DNA of 64,000 nt from Rhyzopertha dominica (Eukaryota; Arthropoda; Insecta; Coleoptera; Bostrichidae): positions 14,908,245 to 14,972,244 of the forward strand of contig QCXZ01000086.1 in NCBI GenBank assembly GCA_025024175.1, in the 5' to 3' direction. Both the position numbers and the translations under genes were made by a program. Of this stretch, positions 43,159 through 56,469 are shown in pieces; position 1 is the stretch's first letter, and each line of letters starts with the position of its first letter. The notes below the pieces were generated by a model. It ran no database searches. It saw nothing but the letters and a program-made list of their open reading frames with translations, and was not told where the DNA came from.

Positions 43159-45950
43159 AACACGTGCCGCTACCATAAATTAGGGTCGTCTACAGACAGT
43201 TCCAGTCCGATATGGGAAATTATTATCCTGTTTAGAAAAGACGACGTGTTTTCATTTAAAACAGTTTTAGATTTGAATTCTAATCATATTCGTTGCACCT
43301 GTATAATTACGTGTTTATTGGGATTCAAGCAGAATTTATAATAAAGCGCTTAAAACGCTTATTAAAGTTGGGTTAAATCCGGTACTGCAGCAATGCCTGT
43401 TCGGTGTCCTTGCGACTAATTTATGACCGGTTTTCTGGTATTTCCTAAAGGGACCTGAAGTGGTAGGCAATTCTTCAATATTAGAGTTAAAATATTTTAC
43501 TCCCGCAATATAACCTTAGAAGATTTGGAGAACTATACGTGTTTGATTATTAATTTTATGAATCTAATGCAAGTTTTTTACATATACTGTACAAATTCTA
43601 TTCATTCTTTCCAAATTCAACTCGGTCCTAATTAAAACGTGATCAACGTACTCCGCTTCTTTTCGTAGGTGTTTGATGAGATGAGTTTGGATGAGGTTCT
43701 AATACTAACTTATTTAACCTGTTGTGCCACCTTCTGCGGCATTGGTAGTTCTGTGATGAAGACCATAACAATTCCACATTTCGATTGTTATCACAGTTTT
43801 CCAGCCATTTTTCAACAAAGTAGTCATCCCCCAAAGCGAAATACATATATCATACAGGCAATAATAACTCAAACTAATTATTCGCTTCTGTACGAAATTA
43901 GTTATTTTTAATATTCTTATTTGAACAATTATAAACATCAACATCCGATGCCCAGTGGCAGTTAAAAAAAAACAAAATAATGGCGATAACAACGCTCAAA
44001 CAAGACATTCATAATAATATTTGTGGCCAATTGTCAGTTTAATGTTGTTATTACGAATTTACGATCCAAAAGGTCCAGTACATCCGGTATTTGCAATGTA
44101 GTGTTTATATGGGTTTGTAAATACGCTGACATTTATGACGGGTCGGTAACGCTTTGCGACTTGTTTGCGGATGGTTCGACGCGCGCGTGGGAGGGGGAGA
44201 GCTCTTAGGGATAGATGAATTAAATGTTCATAATTCGTTAGCTGTAATAGTCGCATTGTTTTAATTTTTAAATAAAATTTTGCACACGACCTTCCCAATG
44301 TGTTATCAAGTACCCAATTTTAAAAAAATTTAATACCATTTTTTTTCTTTTTAATTTGTCAATAAATTTATAGTAGAGGTTCGCAGAAATAAAAAATTAG
44401 ACCCCTTCAGAACATTAAAACCTTTCATTTAACAAAAAAATGAGTTAAAATATCTTGTTACTTTTGAAAATATTCGTTGTCAAGTTTACATTGTGAATCC
44501 CATAAGCAGAATACGGGCGTAATCACCTTAAGGGTCTTGGGCAGTGGAACTATTTGCCAATGCAGATTGTTTCTGCAACCAAACTTACATTAGTTTATGG
44601 CTACCTGAACGTCTGCTAGTGACTGTCAGGTCATAAACCTCTAGCTGTGCAATAATTGCCCAGTTGTAAAGTATTCTCCAGGTAAGGGGATTTGTAACAC
44701 TAGCTAAAGGAAAAGAACTCGATTTCCATAAAACTTTTATTTTTCATCTTTCGATAAAATTACATGTTTCTACTAACACTAAATACTTTTTTAAGAAATA
44801 TACACAAAACAATTAAATTACGGACCTAAACCTTTTTGTTGATTACAAACATATCAATAAAATTCCGGATGTAAATGAAGTCTGGCTTGCTCCTTAAATT
44901 GCTATTAATTTTTTAGCTAGAAAAACGAAATTTGGAATATTTCATATAGCAGAAAATTGGTGTTTGTTGACATAAAGGACAACTTTCTGCAACTTCCGGT
45001 TTCACCAGAAATGACCCTAACTTTCGATTTTTTAATGGAACCCTAGGTATATTTTTGCATATTTGCATTCTCTGATGAATTCTAAGTACAAAATACCTAA
45101 CTTAATTAGATTTCACGAACGTCTTTCAGTTTGCAATCTGTTTGAAACCCCCAAGAAAAATAGATACGCTAAATATTGAAAGCTTTAAAAACCATTTTTT
45201 TGTTAGCAAATTGCTATGAAATAAAATTGTAATACTATAATGTGTTACTAATTTAGGATTTTTAAGTTCTTATTCCACATTTTATGTTTTTGGACCAAGT
45301 GCAAATCCTCTTATACATTTAAAAGAAAATTGTTGATGTTTAGGTTTTAGTTTTACCAGAAGAATTAGTATTTGACTTCGAAGATTCGTTTCATGAAACT
45401 TTTAGTGAAATAATTTCAAACACCACACTAACAAATTGTTGAAAATCTTGTCATTCCCATACGCTTTCTAGAGGATTTGCTAACAAAATATAAAAACAAT
45501 GAATGCAACAGATGTGACTTTATTTGATCAGCCTTCTACCATTACAAGAAACTATTGTGAATAAATACCTACTCTGTTCTTATTCTTTCATATTTATTAC
45601 CATTATAACATGTTTTATTCATAGTACCTCTAACTAGTGAGGTACGCACTCAAAAATATAAATAAAAATGTGATTAGCTTAAAACGTATAACATAAATAG
45701 TGATCTTTATTTGATCGAAATTTATATAAAATGCACTTGAAGCTTTTGTTTGACTACATCATGTACATATGCATCTTTTTCATCTTCGTTTCGGGAATCG
45801 TTTCACTGATAGTTGTTTAAAATTTATATAATCATGACAAAATAAATTTCGCTTTTTATTTTTAACTCAATGCCGACTTTAAAATAATGTAATTAAATAT
45901 ATGCAGTACATTTAAACTGGATACCGTAATATTATCTATGTGTTTTAGTA
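43159..45950. other. Unassigned region
   Basis: About 2.8 kb without a recognised element. Frames at 43643-43992 (minus) include RRRWHNRLNKLV and a second frame, but no family can be assigned. 44059-44298 (minus, 79 codons) is likewise unidentified. No paired repeats seen. Confidence 0.35.
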
Positions 45951-46171
45951 CTATACTCCGATCACTGAAGTGAGAGAGTGAGCAGGTGAATTGTATGCAT
46001 CTTGCACGTTATAGGATTTGATGCTATTTATTCAAGTCCGACTTAATCTTTATAATAAATTTTTGACTACTGAACAATTAACTAATAAATTATGAAATGA
46101 TTATGGTTTAAAAATTATGCGAACAACACGCACATCATGATCACTCCATCTGTTCAGTGATCGGAGTATAG
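45951..46171. mobile_element. Short MITE with perfect 19-bp terminal inverted repeats
   Basis: CTATACTCCGATCACTGAA at 45951-45969 is repeated exactly in reverse complement at 46153-46171. Total length 221 bases, non-coding. The superfamily is uncertain; no clear target-site duplication. Confidence 0.75.
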
Positions 46172-46500
46172 CTTTGCATTCGCGCAAACAGTTTCATTAC
46201 ATTAACTATGTAGGTGTGTCGAAGGAGAATTGCTTATATACAGCTTTTCATAGAGCAATGTATATCAAATATGGAAATTCTCCTGCCCGATGCGTTTTTA
46301 TTATTATATTGACAGGTTAAGAGTAACGGTAGCGGGTGACCGTAAGATAATGATCGCGGATTAACAACTTATCTGGACCTGAGCGACGCCATCCTGGCCT
46401 TTGGCTTAAAGCAACTCGGCTAATATTGGCCGGATCATCCCACACCAAATAGGAATCTTACACATAGCAATCGTTTGTCTATTGTCACCTCGTTCAACGC
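46172..46500. other. Unassigned spacer between the 221-bp MITE and MITE-A
   Basis: About 330 bases of moderate GC content with no open frame or repeat partner recognised. Confidence 0.4.
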
Positions 46501-46503
46501 TTA

Positions 46504-47436
46504 GGCCCGGTATTTCAGTGAGAGGTTAAACTTTGGGTTAAAGTAAACTGGTTTTATTTTTAAACCAAAAGTTAAACCCATGAGCGTATTTCAGTTCACA
46601 AATCTGGTTTAGTGAAAATCGGTTTAACAGTCGACAGTTTTAACGTAGGTTGGCAGTACTTCGTGGTTGCGCCTGCGTCGTAATGCTCATAAGCTGATAG
46701 TATGTTTACGTATTAGTTCGTTGACCTATAAACTCGTTGTCATTTCTAATAAAATAATGTTACGGTTGTAAAATGACATTGACAGTATGGAACTTACAGT
46801 TGACCGTTAACCCTCGTATTCATCCAGTTAGAAATTTTTGGATTAGGAACAAGTTATACATTCGCTTGCTTACCTTCATCAACAGAGAAAAGAGCCAAGA
46901 CAACAACTACAGCTTACAAAGGAATCATTTTCATCTAGTTGTTCTGGGGAAAATACCGGATTGGGCTTTAAATTCTTTCGTCAGAACCACCAATACCAAT
47001 TTTTTTTTGTTAACTGCGAACAACTCCTAACTCCTTGCTCTGTAATACCTACATAACTCTTAGTTTGAAGTAATTTTACCAAATCGATTTCTTTGTTTCG
47101 AAATTTTTAGTGCGAAAAGTCGTCGTTCTTCATTATTACCAAGGGTTTTTTTACGAATGATATAAAAAGTAACCCACACAACAGAAATAAATAAAAGACA
47201 AAACCTCACGCTGTCACAACAAACCGAAACGAAATGCAGTTAGTTCAAGTCCTCGTTTCGCGGAGTGCGCAGGCTTAATCCAAAAATTGGGTTTAACCCT
47301 CCTCGATGGGTTGGTTTAACTTGCCGAGGAATTTAACCCGGTTTTACTCGTAAACGAGTACTGAAATACGCTGCGCGACTGGTAAACCAGTTTATCTTGA
47401 CAATTTTGGTTTAAACCTTGACTGAAATACCGGCCC
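46504..47436. mobile_element. Harbinger-type MITE, copy A
   Basis: 933 bases. Ends GGCCCGGTATTTCAGTGAG and, reversed, GGGCCGGTATTTCAGTCAA, with TTA on both sides (46501-46503, 47437-47439). GGSCC-start TIRs and a TTA site are features of PIF/Harbinger elements. Subterminal GGTTTAA-type motifs are repeated in both orientations. It contains an 85-codon frame (46773-47030) shared with copy B but with no recognised domain. Confidence 0.8.
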
Positions 47437-47439
47437 TTA

Positions 47440-48371
47440 GCCCCGGTATTTCAGTGAGAGGTTAAACTTTGAGTAAAGTAAACTGGTTTTATTTTTAAAC
47501 CAAAAGTTAAACCCATGAGCGTATTTCAGTTCACAAATCTGGTTTAGTGAAAATCGGTTTAACAGTCGACAGTTTTAACGTAGGTTGGCAGTACTTTTGT
47601 GGTTGCGCCTGCGTCGTAATGCTCATAAGCTGATAGTATGTTTACGTATCAGTTCGTTGACCTATAAACTCGTCATTTCTAATAAAATAATGTTACGGTT
47701 CTAAAATGATATTGACAGTATGGAACTTGCAGTTGACCGTTAACCCTCGTATTCATCCAGTTCGAAATTTTTGGATTAGGAACAAGTTATACATTCGCTT
47801 GCTTACCTTCATCAACAGAGAAAAGTGCCAAGACAACAACTACAACTTACAAAGGAATCATTTTCATCTAGTTGTTCTGGGAAAAATACCGGATTGGGCT
47901 TTAAATTCTTTCGTCAGAACCACCAATGCCAATGTTTTTTGTTAACTGCGAACAACTCCTAACTATGTAATACCTACATAGCTCTTAGTTTGAAGTAGTT
48001 TTACCAAATCGATTTCTTTGTTTCGAAATTTTTAGTGTGAAAAGTCATCGTTCTTCATTATTACCAAGGGTTTTTTTACGAATGATATAAAAAGTAACCC
48101 ACACAACAGAAATAAATAAAAGACAAAACCGCACGCTGTCACAACAAACCGAAACGAAATGCAGTTAGTTCAACAAATGTGAAGTCCTCGTTTCGCGGAG
48201 TGCGCAGGCTTAATCAAAAAATTGGGTTTAACCCTCCTCGTTGGGTTGGTTTAACTTGCCGAGGAATTTAACCCGGTTTTACTCGTAAACGAGTTCTGAA
48301 ATACGCTGCGCGACTGGTAAACTAGTTTATCTTGACAATTTTGGTTTAAACCTTGACTGAAATACCGGCCC
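47440..48371. mobile_element. Harbinger-type MITE, copy B
   Basis: 932 bases, same orientation as copy A and differing by a few substitutions and small indels (for example a 10-base insertion near 48173). It begins directly after the TTA that ends copy A and is followed by another TTA at 48372-48374. Confidence 0.8.
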
Positions 48372-48374
48372 TTA

Positions 48375-51300
48375 GAAAGAAAATGCAAATTAAGTAAGGG
48401 TCTGTATTTACCTACTTTACGATACCGTACCGTAATCCCCCGTCATAAAACCTGACCGCAGCCGCCGCCTACAGGGATGTTGTAAATCATCTTAAATTCC
48501 CATAATTTTGGGAAGATCGAGGGGAAAATGGTGTTCATACTTTTGCTCATTTTATCAATAATAAATGTAGTTATCAAAAATATAGTTTATTAGCGAGCTA
48601 GACTTTTATATAAGCGTTCCTTTAGTAAAAAAATGAAAACCCTAAATTAAGTTCTGTGGGAGAAATGTTGTTTTGAATGTTTTGACATATTAATTAATTA
48701 AACGTGATTGCAGCATAACTGAAGTATAAAATTTTGATAGCGAGATAGATAAATAAATGTTTAACATATTGGTGAAGAGTCCTGCTCTTTAGGTTAAACC
48801 ATCTTAACAAAAAGCTGCCCATGCTGTTTACATGTAAAACTTCTAGGCGTTCAGCTTAGTCATTTTCGGTCCGATTGCCTTCAATTTTTAGTATGTTGTA
48901 TTACAAATAATCATCCAAAATGCATTGAGGCCGAAATTTTAATTTTGACTTTGCAGAGTCAGAAAAAGTGACTTTTATTTTATAACAATTTTTACGCTTC
49001 AATATTTCAATTTTAAAGCGAAATTTTAGGAAAATGGCGACGTGGCCATTCAGATAACAAGTATAAGAAGCTCTGTACGCAAAATGGAATTTGTATCTAA
49101 AAAACTGTAGGCGCTAGATTCAGATTAAGTTTCAAAAATATTAATGTTTCAGCCCCCTACAGGTTTCCGCCCCTAATTGCACCCAGTTACCTGTCATAAA
49201 TTGTCTTTCACCCTATCCTAAGATACAAATAAACTGTTCAACCTGGAAAGTTCCCGCATTGGTTGAAGATAAGCATTTTATTGCATTCTACTCCATTTTT
49301 GTGATATTTCACCAAGTATTCGTAGATACTAAACTAAAGTANGAAAGGTATCGTCAAATTGCATGAGAATACAAGTTTTGGGTTTTAATTTTCAATATGG
49401 AGGATATAATAAAAATTAGTGATCATATAGTTACATTGTGCAGGTATTTTGTTGTAAGTCCATTTAAAAATGGTGGTAATATCTAAACAAATAAGACAAT
49501 GGCTTTTTCAATAGTAATAATAAATAAATTGTAGACATACCACAATTTCTCTGAGAATGCGTGGAACGATTATTCCTGGTACCATACACTTTCTATAAAA
49601 ATCTGATAGTTTACCGAGCATTTGATTTGTCCACATATTTTCATCTCGGGCAATCTNTATGTGGAAGTCGTTCTGCGAATAATTTATTAAAACGCAAAAT
49701 GAATATAGGAATAGGCTTAGCACATCGGCAATCGACGAAATCAATGGTAAAATTAAGGAAACTGCATGTTATAAAAAGTAAAAAATAACCTATCAAATAC
49801 TACGCGAGAGTGGGAATAAATTATAAAATAATTTTCTCGAACTCTCACCATTTGGCAACAGCTCTCACAGTTATGTCGAATTATATTCAGTTTATTCTCA
49901 TTTTCTTGTGATATTATAACTGACGATACCTAACATTAAGAAGAATTTCTGCAATTTCACAGATGATGACACATGCATGTTCGCGCACACATCTTTATAT
50001 ACAAGAAAACAATAGTTACTTGTCTACAGTGTAGATATACCTTATCTTTATAACCCTTTTCTATCTGAAATAATATTGTCTTCCTAAAAACTACTAATAC
50101 ATTACCTATGATTATCCCCGAAAGGATGAAAATCTGCTCTTTTGAGCGGCGTCAAATATTTGTATACTTTGAGTATTATGAATGTGTTCCGGTATGCTAG
50201 TTTATTTGGCGCAAGGATCAATGTAATAAAAGCCGGGTAGCCCCAGTCCGTATAGTACTTCTAATAAAAGTTACATTATTGTTACCATTACTTTTGCAAT
50301 TCTGTATGCTCTGCAGCATATGTTATACCACTTTTGTAGTAATTTTGCAATGAGTTGAAGTTACCCTTGTCCCATTTTCGTTGTTCGTTGCAGCTCCGAC
50401 ATTATTGCCTTATTTTTTTATTTTTTTTTGTTTTTTTTTGTTTTAAAGCTAAGCCTAACTTTATAATAACCTTACAATTTCTGCAGTCCTTAAAATCTCG
50501 CTCAGGTGGTAGAAACAAAAAAAACAATGTTTTAACCAGATTTTATGTTTACACCAAAAAAAGATTAAGGAACAGGAGAACACACAGTATAGTAGTATTC
50601 AACGGTAATTTAACAATTTAACTTTGGATAATTATAATTGAAATCAGTTCCACACCGCCTCATACTTTTGAGCATATTAGATATCAATTTTTAGTTATCA
50701 TCTATGCAATACTAGTAACATTTCAAACAGGTTGACTCTTTCTGTAGTTTCTAACATCGTCATCTCAATATGACCTTTAACCTCACCTCCCCACAGAAAC
50801 CGTTTTATCAGAATATAGGAAGGGTATCACAGTTATACTAGTACTTTACAAAGAATGTCAGTCTGCCTGCTTTTTGATCGGCGGGATACAAATCGTGCCC
50901 AAACAAGAAATTCTCCGTTATAGCTCACCCACTGTGGCATGCAAATTTATTGCCCCAAACTAAGTGAGAGCAATAAATGCAGGTAGTCTTGGTGGGCGGA
51001 CCCTAATGTCTGAGGGTTTTTCTAAACCACTATTAGATCAAAATACGCTGAAAATAACCGGTGGCGCTGCCTAGCGGAATTTGAGTTTCGGCTGAACTTA
51101 CCCTAGGTCCTTGGAGTTTCCTGATCATGTTGTCCGATATCAGGTCACCTTTGTCAGTTTTAAAGCCAACCAAGGGAAACCAGAGGGCATTGGCGTGGAG
51201 GAAGCTAAATATGTTTAGATATGCCCTCCTCAAGCTTGTTTATGCTATAATTGCTGTTCCTCTGTGTCGCATAAAACAAATCGTACAGTAAAATCCATCT

Positions 51301-52034
51301 GCAACAGTTAATTTCGCTTTTCACTCGTTATCCCAAATTATCGTTCTAGAATCCGTTTTAAATTCATCCTAATTTGTTCTTACTACCCTTTTGTCTCCGC
51401 GCCTTTTTATTTCTGGCCCATTCCGAAAGTCACTAAGCCTGTTATCTTTATCTACTGTTTTTCACCGAGCAGCGGCGATGAAAAACTAAAGTTTTATCTC
51501 CCATTTTAATAGCTATTTGTCCTGTTTCATTCATTACAAGCTCTAAAGAAATAATCATTGCATAAATTTATCCATAACCTCGTTTAATATATGATATGTT
51601 CGAGCTAACGGGAGAGGAATTTATCATATCGATTATCATCAGTCAAATCGAATATTACCTCAAGATTATTTGCTCGCTTTTTGACTCTATTCAACCGTGC
51701 CGTTCCTTGTAAACAAGCATTTTATCGATTTCTTAAATTACAGACCTGATGGTTGAATTCAAACATACCAAAAGTGAAATTGATGAGATGAAATCTGCGT
51801 ATTGAAATCGATAGAACGGTCAATGTTTATTCATTGGAGTTTTGGTATTCACATTCAACAGAATTCGTGATGTATGGTGTTCGTTTTAATGCGTAAAAGT
51901 TTAGGGGAAATTCATCACATAAAACGCACTGGAATAAAGTAAACATCTATTATTATCATCGTGATGCCCCGACGGAGAATCCTTATTTTTCTCAGGTATA
52001 CTTGCAAGCAACGATCTATGAGACTGACTTATGC
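48375..52034. other. Unassigned region
   Basis: About 3.7 kb without a recognisable gene. A stretch at 50360-50480 (TGTCCCATTTTCGTTGT, GCAGCTCCGACATTATTGCC) resembles the inner end of the 21482 foldback and may be a very degraded relative. Other open frames are short and without domain content. Confidence 0.4.
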
Positions 52035-52035
52035 A

Positions 52036-52128
52036 GAGGGTTTTACAGCTTGATGGTCGGCCCTCCTAAACTATTGTATTGTAAATGAGGGTTTTTACAG
52101 CCTTATGGTCGGCCATCCTAAACTATTG
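52036..52128. repeat. Tandem duplication of about 50 bases
   Basis: GGGTTTTACAGCTTGATGGTC...CTCCTAAACTATTG at 52038 and a near copy (TTTTTACAGCCTTATGGTC...ATCCTAAACTATTG) at 52090. Confidence 0.7.
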
Positions 52129-52557
52129 GGATTAGTGGCATGCTTCAAAGTTCCTCAATGGGCCGTATTAAAAAAAAATTTGTTGGCTAAAATTTTAACT
52201 TTTGCGCTATAAATTTTTGAAATTTGTTGTGATAATTTAGTAATCAATAAAGCATAGAAGATTTTATAGCAAAGTTTATTTAATGCAGACCTCATGCTAA
52301 CTGGCGCGACCCGCGACCTATTTTTATGTGATACTTTATTGGGTTTCAATTTTTCGATGTATAAAATAAAAGCCTTTGCACATCATAACGAATTTATACA
52401 AATTTAATATAAAAAATTATAAATTAGCAAATCGAAATTTATTTAATTTCTTAGAAAAAAATTACAATAGTGCACATAAAAATTTATACACGGTATCGAT
52501 TATGTTCATTACAGCTTGTTAATAAGCACATTACAAGAATGTCACAAACTAAAAAAA

Positions 52558-53449
52558 TTACTCGCTATCACTTTCACTACTAAAATCACGATTAACTTTT
52601 ATTATTAATTCATGTACATGATTCGCTCTGTACCGATTTTCGATGTCCAGTACATGTCGCACTGAATTTCTCCATACATCGACACTTGTTATTTCAGCTT
52701 CGTGTGCAGTTTTTAGCAGCATTTCATTGCTGAATTTTCCACCGGTGTTCCCTCGTCGAATTCTTTGTTTCAACAGCCCCCCGTATTATTTCAATGAGGT
52801 TGAAAATGCAATGATATGGGGGTAATCGTAGAATAGTGTGTCCACATACAGAAGCGAGAATGTCAATTTTAAATTTCTTAGAATTTTTTTTCTGCCAAGC
52901 ACTTCCACTTTTTGTGTAACCCTCTTCGAAATATAAATCTTCTTTTCTTAAAAACTCTTGAATGGTATCCTTATTACTTGTATTTGGAATTTTATCCAGT
53001 TGTTCCGAATGGTAACTAGCGTTATCCATTACTATGACGCTGTTTGGTGGCAATTTGGGCAATAAAATGTTTTTAAACCAACTTTCAAACACTTCCGCAT
53101 TAATATCAGAATGATAACCAGCGCATGCTTCTTTTAAGTTTTTGCATCCAAGATGCAGGGCTCCAGGAACGAAACCATTTTCACCTCCTGCCTAAACACA
53201 ATCTTTGGATACGGCCCACTCCGCTGCAAAACAGTGGAACGTGCCGAACCCGTCTGTTATTTACGACAGCTTCAGGTAATACTTGTAAACCATTGTGAAC
53301 GGTAATCGGCTGTTCGTATAATGAGTCTCATAGATCGTTGCTTGATACTTTAAGCCTAAATTCAAAGGCAATTTTTGTAAATTTATATAAATATATTGGG
53401 CAGGTTTGATAGAGCAAGTGTCGCCCAACATATTAAACACACATCTCAC
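52558..53449 (-). pseudogene. DDE transposase, Tc1/mariner-type (DDE_3-like)
   Basis: Minus strand from 53449: IYETHYTNSRLPFTMVYKY (degraded first catalytic region, usually DETY/DETW), a stop, then GGENGFVPGALHLGCKNLK and AEVFESWFKNILLPKLP, then VIVMDNASYHSEQLDKIP (second Asp), ILRLPPYHCIFNLIEIIRGA (Glu region), and the tail SNEMLLKTAHEAEITSV with EDSE-type acidic end. These are the DDE/DDD motifs of IS630/Tc1/mariner-type transposases. The N-terminal DNA-binding part and terminal repeats were not found. Frame breaks at 53192 and 52770. Confidence 0.82.
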
Positions 53450-54318
53450 CCTATAACTTATAAAAACTAGTTAAACAAATTTCTAACAACACGAAACTGA
53501 ACGCGTTTGAAATCATCTTTATTCAAAGGAACAAAGATACTTTAATGAATTCAAATTTAGGCCCGATTACTAGTCCCGCGTTTTTTTTGAACTAATTAGA
53601 TAACTCAAGGGTGAAATGATGTTTTGTTGACCTAACTCCAATTTCGCTGACGAGAAGAATATCCTCCGATAGTGATCAGAAAACCATCCCACCACACAAA
53701 ATATATCCGCAAAGCAGGTCAAGAAAAGATTATTATTACGTTAGGAATGAACAATGCCAACTGCATTAATTTGTTCTAGCGGCAGTGGTCCTCGCTTTTG
53801 AATTATTAAATTTTATTGTAGGATTACAGTTGTTGCTACACTAGCAGAGTACAAAGTAACTTAGAATGTTTACAATAATGTAACAATGCTTTATTATTTA
53901 AAAGTCTTATTTAGAGCGTCTACAATAACATATCTTTCGAACAACAAATTAACTAAAAACCTTTTACTTATAGCATTTGAGTCTAAGTGTGGATCATTAA
54001 AGTTTTTTTGAGAAATATGAACAAAAGTTTATAATTACTGTTGTTTATACTATTGTATATATTGCAAATTAAAAGTTCTGATTAATTTTGAAGTTAATCC
54101 GTAATGTTTTCAATGAGCTTGTTATTCGAGTGATATGCTACTGTAAACACTTCAAAGAAGACTTAAAAAAATAAAGTCGAAAACTTAGCAAAGAAAAAAG
54201 AGCACCTACCCTTTGTATTAAGATTCTAGGTAGATATACCTTTAATTATTTTTGATCTCTATAATAATCCATACTAGAATTGTATATAGTGTAAAAACGT
54301 TTGTATAATGTCCTGAAG
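53450..54318. other. Unassigned AT-rich region
   Basis: No recognisable element or gene. The N-terminal portion of the transposase at 52558 could lie here but no helix-turn-helix frame was recognised. Confidence 0.4.
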
Positions 54319-54729
54319 TCAACTAGCCCCTAATTTAATATCGTCGAAATATAATCGCAATTCTGCAGATTTTTCTAGCAGATTACGCTTTGCATTTTGC
54401 GAATGCTGCGCCCTATATAACAAAGGCGAAAAGATTCCCCTTATTTTTACAATCCTTCGAACAATTTGTGCCAGTCTGCAAGCCTGTGAATGGGAAATCG
54501 AACAAGCCTTTTCTTCTGCTTGTTTTCGAATTATATTTTGTGTTATTTGCTTTTTCACCTGCGGCCCTGGTAATAACAGATTTAATTCTCTCGTCTGTTC
54601 GTAGGCGGTGACATGAAGTGGTCGTGCTGGTGCTCGTGTTTTCCANGATAACTGGATTTTCTCCTTTTTTCTTGTCATAATATGTGTCAGCCGGGTATTG
54701 CGATTTGTGGTTTGATTAGCGTGGTACAT
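54319..54729 (-). CDS. Hypothetical 136-residue open frame
   Basis: ATG at 54729 to a stop at 54319-54321. The composition is basic and balanced (for example KTRAPARPLHVTAYEQTREL and IVRRIVKIRGIFSPLLYRAQ), unlike the Asn/Lys/Ile-rich noise around it. One ambiguous base at 54646. No signal peptide, membrane segment or known domain is visible. An antisense frame overlaps. Could be an exon, a TE piece or chance; weakly supported. Confidence 0.25.
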   Translation of the reverse strand: MYHANQTTNRNTRLTHIMTRKKEKIQLXWKTRAPARPLHVTAYEQTRELNLLLPGPQVKKQITQNIIRKQAEEKACSISHSQACRLAQIVRRIVKIRGIFSPLLYRAQHSQNAKRNLLEKSAELRLYFDDIKLGAS

Positions 54730-54851
54730 AAAATAAGTATAAGGTGTTGTTGAAAAGCTAAAATAATAAATATTGTATGTAGAAGGATAATAAAGATCGA
54801 GTATTTAAATTTGAAGCATTGTATATAGCTAATAAATGTCACTTTTTGACA

Positions 54852-54880
54852 GACATGCATACATACATACATACATTTAG
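54852..54880. repeat. CATA tetranucleotide microsatellite
   Basis: About six tandem copies of CATA. Confidence 0.9.
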
Positions 54881-56469
54881 GATTTTTCTTGCAGTGCTTA
54901 CGTTATTCAAAGTTTTAGTGCCCAATTATTAACGTATTTTTATTATATAAAGATTGGATTAAATGGCACTTTCCATATTTATTTATTCCCGCATTTTGAA
55001 GTGTTTTACAAAAAGATTGTCGAGCTTTGTAGTAAAAGATTTAACAGGGAATAAATGATTTGCCCATTTGCAAATAGTCTTTGTCTTCAGCCTCTTTTAT
55101 AAAGTTTTCAACATTTTTTGGGCTCTTTAACAACGCTTGTGCGGTATATAATATCAATATTTTTACTATAAGTTCAGCTGTGAATTTATGGAATTGAATA
55201 ACATTAAAACTCCATAAAATGTCTAGAGCCCATGATTTTCTTTCATTAAAAATATATTCGGTTGTGTTAATATGAAAAATACACTGCCGTTAGCTAGTTT
55301 ATATTTCTGAATCATTGTCTTTAATTAATATACTTGTATTTGTTCCAGGTAAAAAAACCATATAGTAGTGCTTACGATTTAGTATCTTTCTTATACAGTA
55401 AGTATCCATCAATAATTAAAAAGTTATAAAGTATAATATTTGTTGATCTTTTTCGTGGTGTGCAGTAATTTATTTGTAGTCAGTTGTTGAAATCTCTAAT
55501 AGCTAATTCGATACACAGAATAGTCTTAAAAAATATGAAAAAACAAAACGCTTATTTAATTTTTATTTCACCAGTCCTTATCTGAAATTAATCATAATAT
55601 TTGAAATATAAAATTGACTGTTTTACGCAAGAAGTCATGTAAGAAACTACAGCTTCAATTCTATTTACATGGAAGATAAAATAGAGCTCGTTATAGATGT
55701 CGGGTCATTTTTCACCGCTTGTGGAAAGCACTGTCCTAAACAATTTCGACCATAACGAACCTAAAGATGCGTGATGAGACGTTTTTCACTTTCCCAACAC
55801 CTGTAGGTGTTTATTATCCCTCAGAGAGTTCATGGCAAGCGACGAATGTTTTTTAATGGCAAAACGATATACGCCTTTCTCTTAATTTCTTGTGGGAAAG
55901 AAAAGGATGGGTATTTAATAGGAGAAGTAAAATGGGTCGTCATCTGCGGTAGATATAATATTTCTTTAACACGTCTTTCGTCCTTTTACTGTTCCCATAA
56001 CAAACACTCGCGATCCATAAACAATCTCGAGAAAGTACCACGCTGCCGAACAGAAAAACAATGCTGCCGCTATCGGAAACGTTGAATGCTTGCTCTGCCT
56101 AGAAGTGTGTGAAGTTACTATACTCCCGAATGTTGCTCGAATCGCCTTTATTCGTGGTTACGAAGAAAGGCTTTATTTCGCAAAAGAAAGGAGAACTATG
56201 GATTTTTAAGTTTTACATAAGAGCAAAGTTCGGCACTTTATTCTTCTAGCAACAAGTAAGAAAGTATAGTACTCAAAATGCTTAATCATGTCTAAGGGGA
56301 TTAGTAAAGACAAAGAACTGTATTTTAGTTAAGCAAGTAAAAAGAATGATTTCCGAATATACCCGAACATACCATAGAAGTACTGAATATAGGTAGTTGC
56401 CTCACTCAGGTAAATATAAATTACGGATGCATTCTAATGTGATCATAAATAAACAATTATATTATAACA
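54881..56469. other. Unassigned region before the satellite
   Basis: About 1.6 kb, AT-rich. The 92-codon frame at 55807-56085 has no recognisable domain. Nothing else seen. Confidence 0.4.

Noticed and set aside
43643..43992. Possible Harbinger-type protein (RRRWHNRLNKLV)
   Set aside because: A few residues resemble the region before HARBI1-type nuclease domains, but no catalytic motifs or continuous frame support it.
44059..44298. 79-codon minus-strand frame
   Set aside because: Balanced composition but no motif, homology hint or supporting context.
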